Below, one piece after another: positions 52,493-64,000 of a DNA stretch of 64,000 nt. This DNA is from Leclercia adecarboxylata (GTDB lineage: Bacteria > Pseudomonadota > Gammaproteobacteria > Enterobacterales > Enterobacteriaceae), in the NCBI GenBank assembly GCA_901472455.1, contig LR590464.1:310001-374000 (forward strand), read 5' to 3'. The notes under the pieces are model-generated. The model saw nothing but the letters and a program-made list of their open reading frames with translations. It did no database searches and was not told the DNA's origin. Made by a program: the position numbers and the translations under genes. Position 1 is the stretch's first letter; the number at the start of each line of letters is the position of its first letter.

Positions 52493-55400
52493 TTACAAAC
52501 TTCCCGCCGGGCGTGTCTTCGCCGCTTGACGTTAATGTTCTTCCCGTCTTACGTCCGTCCAGGGTTTCCAGTCGCATCTGGAACGGTGGGAATGCATGTC
52601 GATACCGTGTTCACGGAAGCCCGCCAGAATCAGCTGGTGGGATCTCATGACGCAGCGGCATGCGATGACCCATTTCGGCCGCATAGATACGCAGCTCGAA
52701 AATCTGGATCCCCTGTTGTAAATCCACCAGGAATACTTCCGGCTCCGGCGTGCTGATTACCAGCGAACAGCGCTCGGCCGCGGTATAGAGAATTTGCGTC
52801 ACCTCTTCGCTGTTGGCATCTGACGGGGCCGGTACGGTCAGTACCACACGCGTCACGGAGTCCGACAGCGACCAGTTGATAAACTGCTCGGTGATAAACG
52901 CCTTGTTAGGAACGATAATCTCTTTGCGATCCCAGTCGCTGATCGTGGTGGCGCGGGTGTTGATCTTCGTAATGCTGCCGGTCAGATCGCGGATCGTCAC
53001 GGTATCGCCAATACGGATCGGCTTTTCAAACAGGATAATCAGGCCTGAGATAAAGTTGGCGAAGATTCTCCTGCAAGCCAAACCCAAGCCCGACACCGAG
53101 CGCGGCTACCAGCCACTGCAACTTCGACCACTCGATGCCGATCATCGAGAAGCCCACCAGCCCGCCAAACACCATCAGCAGGTATTTGGTGATGGTGGTA
53201 ATGGCGTATCCGGTGCCCGGGGTGAGATCCAGATGCTGCAACAGGGCCAGCTCCAGCAGCGCCGGGAAGTTACGGATTAGCTGGGTGGTGATGATGAACA
53301 CCAGAATGGCGATCAGCACCGCGCCGAGCGTAATCGGCTCCAGGCTTTCCACGCCCTGAACCGTCGAGGTCACATCCCAGAGGGTAATGTTTTCCAGGAA
53401 GCCAAACGCTGAATGGATTTCCGACCACAGCACAATGACGGACAGCAGCGCGATCAGCATCAGAATGGAACGGACCAGGCGCAGGGACTGGGTACTGATG
53501 GCATCCAGATCCAGCTCCGTTTCATCGACCTCCACCGTTCCTTCCGTGCTGAGCATATGGGCTGGCTCTTCTTCGCCGCGCGCACGTTGGGCGAGAATTT
53601 CGGCACGACGGTTTTTCGCCCGGTCGAAGGCCAGACGACGACGCTGAATCAGCATCCAGCGGCGAATAACGTGATAGACCACCAGCAGCAGGAACCAGAT
53701 TGCTACCGAGGTTTCAAGACGCGCCAGCAGCGCCTGGGCAGTGGCCAGATAGCCGACGGCTGCCGCCAGAATCGCCGCCAGCGGGGCGCTGAGCAGTAAA
53801 TTCCACAGCATATGGTTGACCATGTTATCGCCGCTGCCCTCTTTATCGAGATAGAGCGGGATCCCGGCTCTCTTCAGACTCAGCGTGACCCACCGCCAGC
53901 GCACCACAAATCAGGATAAAGCACAGGCGGCCGAACGAGCCGGAAAACTCCCTGTCGTTCAGATTATCAAACATGATCAGCGCCATGATCAGCGGCACAA
54001 TCAGCCCGATGCTCATCAGGTAGTAGCGCATCGCCCGCGCCACGCGGTGACGCGGCCAGCCAAAGTGGGCGACAAACAGGCCATTCGGCCGGGCGAAGGT
54101 GGCGCAGATCATCACGACCCACAGCAGCGGCACGGTGGCCGTTACTCCAAAGCCAATCGCCACCGCCAGCGGGTAAGGCCAGGCCTCACGCAGGCCATAA
54201 CCCAGGGTCATCCACAGTACCGGCAACGGCGAGGCCACCAGGATCGACCAGAAGACCGTACGCAGCGTGAGCCAGAAATGGTCCTGGGTCACCTTACCGA
54301 CGCGCGCGCTGGAGCGGTCGAGGAAGCGGGTGAAGTGACGGCGGGAGTAAATACTGAATCCAACCAGAATTAATGCGCCAAGCAGCGGGAAAATCGTCTC
54401 CTTGCTGGTGAGCATCATCACGCTGGCTTTACCAAGCTGGCTGAAGGTATCCAGCGAAATCAACCGCCGCAGATCCTGAACAATATCAAGCGGCCAGGAG
54501 AAGGTGATCGGGCGTACGTCCGAGGTCCAGAACAGATAGCGGTGAGTGGCCTCGTTGACCTCTTTTAACGCATCTTCCAGCTGGCTATTTGAGACTTTCA
54601 GTTTTGGTCAGCTCGAGCAGCAGCGTATCGCCCCCTGTAACAGGGAGTTCAACAGCTCGCGCTGGGTGCGTAGCTGGGCTTCCAGAATGCGGTTTTGCTC
54701 GGCGGTGAGCGGCTTGCCGTCCGGCTGGTGGATCTGGCGCAGCTGCGGCTGCTTATTCAGCAGATCTTCAAAGCGCAGACGCTGCACACGCAGTTGCGCC
54801 ATTTTCGGTATCGAGCTGCTGGGGTTTTGGCATTTCAGGAAGACGGGCAACCTGGGCGCGCAGGGCTTCACCAAGCAGGTTCGATGAGCCAAGCCACTGC
54901 GACTGCTCGCGCAGCGTATTCAGCGCCTGACGTACCTGTAGCGTTTGATTGGTGGCCTGGCGTTGCTGGGAAGCCACCAGATCCATGCGCTGCGCCTGCT
55001 GGTTGAGCGCGGCAGAAAGCTCACGGTTGACCTTAAACTGCTCGACGATACCGGCGGGCAGGTTCTCGCTGTTTTCCGCCAGCAGTTCAGTGCTTTCCAG
55101 CGCCCGCTCGGCTTCGCGCTGGCGCTGGCTGTTGAGTTGATTGCGCAGCGCCTGGAGATAAGCATCCAGCTGCTCGCCCTGTTTTTTCGCCAGCTCAGAG
55201 CGCATACGCGCCAGCTCCTGGCGATTGTTGGCCGAAAGCTGCGCCAGCTCCAGTTCATCTACCCTGGCTTTTAACCTGGCAGATTCCGCCTGTAGGCCGA
55301 GATTTTGAGCCTGGCTGAGGGCGTTAGCGCCGGTTTGCGCTCCGGCCCGGCGTTCTACCTCATTGAGCTGACGGCGGGCATCGGTTTGCTGCTGAGGCAG

Positions 55401-55820
55401 CTGGTTCAGGGAGTCCGCAATATCGCGGGCGCGCTCCTGCTCCTGCTGCGCCTGGCGGGTTTTTTCCAGTAACTGGCTGCTGACCTGCAGGATCTCCTGA
55501 TTCAGGGTGTCAGAGGTCATGCCCGCAGGCACCTGGCGCGGCTCTTCACGAATATCGTTCAGCTGCGCGCGCAAGGTTTGTGAAAGTTTGGGGAAGTTAT
55601 CGATGACCTGCTGGTACTGCGCGGCGCGCTCAAGGGAGGCTTTACGCTCCTCAAGCGCGTTCAGCGCAGCCTCGAGCGCCTCAACGGTTTCTGGCTGGGC
55701 AGGCTTTGCCGCCTTCGCCTGCTCGAGTTCCTGTGAGATTTGTTTACTGTCAGGGGCGTTCGCGGCGTACGCCCCCGTACTGAGGCACCAGGCCATCAGC
55801 AAAGTGATAATCAGGCGCAC
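52493..55820 (-). CDS. mscM: MscM (YjeP), miniconductance mechanosensitive channel (frameshifts)
   Basis: About 1,108 aa. The signal peptide is MRLIITLLMAWCLSTGAYAA. A very long periplasmic coiled-coil domain follows (LEQAKAAKPAQPETVEALEA onward, 55800-54600), then about eleven membrane helices. The C-terminal MscS-type domain is IFANFISGLIILFEKPIRIG, TKINTRATTISDWDRKEIIV and PNKAFITEQFINWSLSDSV. Frame breaks lie near 54805, 54600, 53875, 53070, 52640, 52593 and 52525. After correction the protein ends GKTRPAGSL, like E. coli. It opens under hypo-osmotic shock. psd lies 16 bp upstream on the same strand, as in E. coli where the two form an operon. Confidence 0.9.
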
Positions 55821-55836
55821 GTCAGTTTACCTTTGC

Positions 55837-56805
55837 TTAGCTTGCGTCTTTTTTGTCATCAACCAGCGGGCTGGCTTCGAGTTCAGCGGCGATCTCTTCG
55901 TCTGACAGCGGGGCAGGCTCTGCGTCCGTTGTAACGAAAGGCTCCGTCGAAACCGCCAGCGGCTGGCCGAGTTTGGTTACGGACAGGCTTTCAAGCTGCT
56001 CTACCAGCTTCACTTTACCCGGGGCAAACAGGTTGATTACAGTGGAGCCGAGTTTGAAGCGGCCCATCTCCTGACCCTTCAGCAGCGCCACGGAGCCTTC
56101 GCTTTCACCCTCAGGCCAGGTCCAGCGTTTAATCACGCCTTCGCGCGGTGGCGTAATGGTGCCCGCCCAGACGGTTTCAATGCTGCCGACAATGGTGGCA
56201 CCCACCAGAATCTGCGCCATCGGGCCAAACTCGGTGTCGAACAGGCAGATAACGCGCTCGTTACGGGCAAAAAGGTTCGGGACATTTTGCGCGGTCAAAT
56301 GGTTCACCGAGAACAGATCGCCCGGGACGTAGATCATTTCACGCAGAATACCGTTGCACGGCATATGCACGCGGTGATAGTCGCGTGGCGACAGGTAAGT
56401 GGTGGCAAAGGAACCATTGCGGAACAGATCCGCCATCAGGTAGTTACCTGCCAGCAAAGCTTCCAGACTGTAGTTATGGCCCTTAGCCTGCAGGATCTTG
56501 TCGTTTTCGATCGCGCCCAGCTGGCTGATCACGCCGTCAGCAGGCATCACCAGCACGTTCGGGTCGGTATTCAGCGGACGCACTTCATCGCGCAGTGGGC
56601 GCACGAAGAAATCGTTAAAGGTGCGGTAGCTGGCGGTATCCGGCTTCTGCGCTTCACGCATATCGACCTTGTAGTATTTCACGAACAGATCGATTACCAG
56701 CTTGGTCAGCCAGCCCGCTCGTTTGCTCGCGCCCCAGCCCGCCAGGCGAGTGAGCCACAGTTTTGGCAGAATGTATTGAAGCGAAAGTTTAAATGAGTTT
56801 AACAA
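55837..56805 (-). CDS. psd: Psd, phosphatidylserine decarboxylase proenzyme
   Basis: Intact 322-aa membrane-associated enzyme making phosphatidylethanolamine. It starts [20 protein letters not shown]. The self-cleavage site LGST ([13 protein letters not shown], about residue 254) gives the pyruvoyl cofactor; catalytic D and H are in [10 protein letters not shown] and [13 protein letters not shown]. In E. coli transcribed with mscM under RpoE and CpxR control. Confidence 0.98.
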   Translation of the reverse strand: MLNSFKLSLQYILPKLWLTRLAGWGASKRAGWLTKLVIDLFVKYYKVDMREAQKPDTASYRTFNDFFVRPLRDEVRPLNTDPNVLVMPADGVISQLGAIENDKILQAKGHNYSLEALLAGNYLMADLFRNGSFATTYLSPRDYHRVHMPCNGILREMIYVPGDLFSVNHLTAQNVPNLFARNERVICLFDTEFGPMAQILVGATIVGSIETVWAGTITPPREGVIKRWTWPEGESEGSVALLKGQEMGRFKLGSTVINLFAPGKVKLVEQLESLSVTKLGQPLAVSTEPFVTTDAEPAPLSDEEIAAELEASPLVDDKKDAS

Positions 56806-56906
56806 GGTAGCCTCCAGGCCATTGTTTTGTCGTTCCTGAACCGGCTGTCAGACAGCCGGAAACCTGAAAAAAAAGGGGACGATTTTAGCGACGCTTAGCT
56901 TAGTTG

Positions 56907-57956
56907 TCAGTCATCAGATTCAGAAAAGCTTTTACGCGTTTTTTACCTGCGCCATGCTGTCGAGAATATGGTGATAGTTGGCAAAACGGGTTTCCGCAAT
57001 TTCACCGTTTTCGACCGCGGCACGAATGGCGCAGCCAGGGTCGTTATCGTGCTTACAGTCACGGTATTTACACGCGCCTAAATAGTCGAGGAACTCGACA
57101 AAGCCGTTTAAAGATCTGATCGGTTCGAGATGCCACAGACCAAATTCACGCACCCCCGGGAGTCGATAACATCGCCGCCGTGCGGGAAGTGATACAGACG
57201 TGAGGCAGTGGTGGTGTGCTGACCCAGACCGGAGTTGTCAGAGACATCGTTAGTCAGAATCTCTTGTTGTAGACCAGCAGGTTGTTCAGCAGGCTGGATT
57301 TGCCTACGCCGGACTGACCGGCAAAAATGCTGATGCGATCGGTTAATGCCTCTTCGAGCGGCTGCAGGCCATTCTGCGTCCGGCTCGAGACCATCAGCAC
57401 GCGATAGCCAATCTTGCGATAGATATCCATCTGCTCATTAACGAAGTCCATGCCTTCGCTGTCGAGCAGATCGATTTTGTTCAGGACAATCAGCGGCTCT
57501 ACTTGCAGGGTTTCACAAGCGACGAGATAACGTCGATAATATTCAGCGACAGCTCGGGCAGGATCGCCGAGACAATGACGAGTCTGATCGATATTGGCGG
57601 CAATGGGTTTTACGCCGTCGTAGAAGTCCGGGCGCGTCAGAACCGACGTGCGCTCATGCACGGCTTCAACGATGCCTTTCACCGTCACGCCTTCTGCTGC
57701 AGCTTTACCCGGACGCCAGACCACGCGGTCACCGGTTACCAGCGAGCGGATGGTGCGGCGAATATTGCAGCGGTGAACCTCGCCATCACCCGATTCCACA
57801 TCAGCATGCATACCGAAGCGGCTAATCACTACGCTTCAGCGGGTTCGCCAAACAGGTTGTCGTCGTAATCGACCTTCTCCGAAGTGGTTTTAAGACGGCG
57901 CTGGTGATTTGCTTTCACGCGGCGCTGCTGCCTTTGGAGAGTTTATTTTTACTCAA
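56907..57956 (-). CDS. rsgA: RsgA, ribosome small-subunit biogenesis GTPase (frameshifts)
   Basis: Circularly permuted GTPase that matures the 30S subunit. Probable start TTG 57956 (LSKNKLSKG). It has an OB-fold region ([20 protein letters not shown] type), G4 LNKIDLL, P-loop G1 [13 protein letters not shown], and the zinc site [16 protein letters not shown]. Frames change near 57925 (missing C in [10 protein letters not shown]), 57840, 57575, 57255, 57160, 57105 and 56940. After the last correction the C-terminus is [10 protein letters not shown] with stop at 56907. Reconstructed length about 350 aa. Confidence 0.88.
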
Positions 57957-58064
57957 TCGTGCTGGCTCCTGGTCGCCCATATTGGGCAAAACTCTCTATG
58001 ATACACACTAATTAATACTAGTTAACCTGCCACGGCCGGTTATACGAGAAGGGTGGAAAATAAC

Positions 58065-58609
58065 ATGAGTGCAGATGAAAACAATCTGATTTGGATTGAT
58101 CTGGAGATGACCGGGCTGGATCCCGAGCGCGATCGCATTATTGAGATCGCCACACTGGTAACCGATGCGAACCTGAATGTGCTGGCGGAAGGGCCAACCA
58201 TTGCCGTGCATCAGTCCGATGAGCAACTGCGCTGATGGATGACTGGAACGTACGTACCCACACCGGCAGCGGCCTGGTGGACCGCGTGAAAGCCAGCACC
58301 CAGGGCGACCGCGAAGCCGAGCTGGCTACCCTTGAGTTCCTCAAGCAGTGGGTACCGCAGGGTAAGTCACCGATTTGTGGTAACAGCATCGGCCAGGATC
58401 GCCGTTTCCTGTTTAAGTACATGCCGGAGCTGGAAGCCTATTTCCACTACCGCTATCTCGATGTCAGTACCCTGAAAGAGCTGGCGCGCCGCTGGAAGCC
58501 GGAAATGCTGGATGGATTTAAGAAGCAGGGGACGCATCAGGCCATGGACGATATTCGTGAGTCAGTGGCGGAACTGGCGTATTACCGCGAACATTTCATT
58601 AAACTGTAA
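58065..58609 (+). CDS. orn: Orn, oligoribonuclease (one frameshift)
   Basis: DEDDh 3'-5' exonuclease degrading di- and oligonucleotides, essential in E. coli. It starts [20 protein letters not shown] (ExoI, D and E). ExoII is [15 protein letters not shown] and ExoIII is [20 protein letters not shown] with the catalytic H and D. One G is missing near 58230 (QLALMDDW expected), which breaks the frame. 181 aa once corrected. Such a break in this gene strongly suggests a sequence error. Divergent from rsgA. Confidence 0.95.
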
Positions 58610-58730
58610 GCGAGAACCCCGGCGGTGCTGCAGTTGCCGGGGCTAAACCGCTATAACGATTTAAAAATGCGCAATGTGACGAATATTGCAGCACTTGAAT
58701 TAAATTTATAAAAAAACGCTTTTGGGGGGG

Positions 58731-58758
58731 TTGCAGCAGAAAGGATTTCTCGTATAAT
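58731..58758 (+). promoter_or_regulatory. Promoter of the tRNA-Gly operon
   Basis: TTGCAG (-35), 16 bases, TATAAT (-10), then the GC-rich discriminator GCGCCTCCC. Typical stringently controlled tRNA promoter, as in E. coli glyVXY. Confidence 0.85.
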
Positions 58759-58807
58759 GCGCCTCCCGTAACGACAGAGAATTCATCGTTACGACAGCAC
58801 AGATTTT

Positions 58808-58882
<75 letters not shown>

Positions 58883-58962
58883 AATCTGTTCGCTGTGCAG
58901 TAAGACCACCAATCGCAGGCTTTCAGGTTGCAACAAAGCAGCACGTGAAAGACGAAGATTAA

Positions 58963-59039
<77 letters not shown>

Positions 59040-59128
59040 AAATTTGAAAAGTATCGCAAGATACACACCACCAAAATCGCAGACTTTCAGGTTTGCAACC
59101 AAGCAGCAGCGTGAAAGACAAAGATTAA

Positions 59129-59204
<76 letters not shown>

Positions 59205-59474
59205 AATTTTTTCTCCTCTTCCAGATATCCACCGCGGCAAGCCCCGCCGGGGATGATTTGTTTCATTTCTGACAAACTCTTCTTAACAGACTTATCCACA
59301 GCTTTGTTAATTTTCTGCGAATAGCCAAATACTTCGCCTGATGAATAGTAACTTTATAATTTATTGAAAATTATAGAGAAAATATCATTTCAAAATGTTA
59401 AGCCGATCACTTGACCAATAGCCTGGCCCAGATGGTTTCTGGCTTTTAAATTTTATTCACAGGCTGTGGAAACA

Positions 59475-60612
59475 TCATGCATCCCGCGGCAGCCCTTTTT
59501 CGACCACCCGGACCAGCCTGTTTTTCTGCGGTAATTGCACCTCTACAGCACAGGCGTTTCGCCTGGCGATTTGCTGCGCAACCGCCCATTCTATGTGTTC
59601 ATCAAGAAGTGGGTGCTCACCTCGGCGACTTTCCAGAGCCTGAATATTGGCTTCATCCCAGGGAGCATTTCCCAGCGCGACGGCGATATTACGCAGCCAG
59701 CGCAAGTGCCCGATACGGCGAATAGCCGATCCCTCCGTTACCTTTAAAAACCAGGCTTCACTCCAGCCAAACAGCTCAATGAGCGGCGGAGCGTGCAGGG
59801 CCTTGCGCGGACTGAAGTCGTCCTCTTCCGTTAACTGTGAATAACGGTTCCACGGGCAGATCAGCTGGCAGTCATCGCAGCCATAAATGCGATTGCCGAT
59901 TAACGGCCTAAACTCTTCCGGGATCGCCCCTTCAAGTTCAATGGTCAGATAGGAGATGCAGCGGCGGGCATCGACGGTGTAAGGCTCTACGATGGCGCCG
60001 GTAGGGCAGATAGTCATGCAGGGCGACACAGCGCCCACAGCCATCTTCAACCGGCTTATCCACCGGCAGGGGGAGATCAATCAGTAGCTCGCCCAGGAAG
60101 AAAAAGGAACCGGCGTCGCGGCTGAGGATAAGTGAGTGCTTACCTGTCCAGCCAAGTCCCGCTTTTTCAGCCAGGGGCCGCTCAAGAACAGGCGCGAATC
60201 GACAAAGGGTCTAAAATTCAGCGTGGCGCATTGCTGCTGGATCATTTCCCCCAGCTTTTTGAGCCGGTTACGCAACAATTTATGATAATCACGCCCCAGG
60301 GCATAACGGCTGACGTATCCCAGCGTGGGGTCTTTTAGCGTGCTGGCAAAAGCGGCCCGGGCGGGAAGGTAGTTCATCCGCACACTGATCACGCGCAGCG
60401 TTCCCGGCAGCAGTTCATGCGGGCGGGCGCGCATCATGCCGTGACGCGCCATCCACTCCATCTCGCCGTGGTATTGATTATCCAGCCATGCCTGGAGTTT
60501 TGGCTCACTGGCAGAGAGATCGGTATCGGTGATACCCACGTGTTGAAAACCAAGCTCAGCGCCCCACTGTTTAATGTTTTGCGCTAACTGATTGAGATCG
60601 AAGGGCTGTGAC

Positions 60613-60614
<2 letters not shown>
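59475..60614 (-). CDS. queG: QueG, epoxyqueuosine reductase (frameshifts)
   Basis: Cobalamin- and [4Fe-4S]-dependent enzyme of the last step of queuosine tRNA modification. It starts MSQPFDLNQLAQNIKQWGAE, then GYVSRYALGRDYHKLLRNRL, CMTICPTGAIVEPYTVDARR (first cluster) and IYGCDDCQLICPWNRYSQLT (second). It ends VRVVEKGLPRDA. Frames change near 60180, 60140 and 60040-60080. About 379 aa once corrected. Its start codon overlaps that of the divergent nnr. Confidence 0.92.
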
Positions 60615-62598
<1,984 letters not shown>

Positions 62599-62614
62599 AA
62601 GAAGAGATAACGGG

Positions 62615-63949
<1,335 letters not shown>

Positions 63950-63958
63950 GGAGATTTC

Positions 63959-64000
63959 ATGCCGATTCAGGTTCTGCCGCCGCAGCTTGCGAACCAAATC
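63959..64000 (+). CDS. mutL: MutL, mismatch-repair protein (5' end only)
   Basis: MPIQVLPPQLANQI, the conserved start of MutL, cut by the right edge. AAGGAG ribosome site 8 bases upstream, 9 bp after amiB, as in the E. coli operon. Confidence 0.92.
   Translation, partial: MPIQVLPPQLANQI

Overview
The window is a chromosomal segment of an enterobacterium (Enterobacteriaceae, Enterobacter/Leclercia/Lelliottia/Klebsiella side of the family). Gene content and order follow the E. coli phn-yjdA-proP and pheU-mutL blocks, and nearly every protein in those blocks is recognisable. Two absences fit a Leclercia-like organism, but I treat this only as a hypothesis: no ampC/ampR lies between blc and frdD, and none of the E. 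coli pmrAB, adi or cad genes lies between proP and the tRNA-Phe gene.

Layout. (1) 1-4057, minus strand: phosphonate uptake genes phnC-D-E-(F), then yjdN and yjdM. (2) 4648-11531: dynamin-like crfC with its partner yjcZ, kdgT on the opposite strand, and the osmoprotectant transporter proP. (3) 11958-27475: a complete Wzx/Wzy-type exopolysaccharide locus. It has a WcaJ-like initiating transferase, a beta-barrel outer-membrane protein, a short OPX lipoprotein, a Wzc-like co-polymerase with a degenerate ATP site, flippase, polymerase, three glycosyltransferases and a small membrane protein. It ends with galE plus a beta-propeller-like protein on the minus strand, and a secreted DUF4832/TIM-barrel protein. 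(4) 27562-29447: two unrecognised genes and a tandem array of about 164-bp repeats. Each repeat carries the 3' end of tRNA-Phe and a terminator, and the array ends in the intact tRNA-Phe gene. (5) 29592-44953: AraC/LysE pair, yjdC-dsbD-cutA, dcuA-aspA, fxsA, yjeH, groESL, yjeI, epmB/efp, entericidins, a LuxR-type regulator, and gdx under a guanidine-II riboswitch. (6) 44950-64000: blc, frdABCD, epmA, yjeM, yjeO, mscM-psd, rsgA/orn, three tRNA-Gly genes, queG, and nnr-tsaE-amiB-mutL.

Genes that work together: anaerobic C4-dicarboxylate metabolism (dcuA, aspA, frdABCD, with FNR/CRP-like sites upstream of aspA), EF-P and its two lysylation enzymes (efp, epmA, epmB), chaperonin (groES/groEL with a sigma-32 promoter), and the polysaccharide cluster.

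Quality warning. Many genes are broken by single-base insertions or deletions, usually in homopolymers, while the encoded protein continues in another frame. Broken genes include orn (essential in E. coli) and two of three tRNA-Gly copies, so most breaks look like sequencing errors. I therefore annotate such genes at their reconstructed full span as CDS and note the frameshifts.
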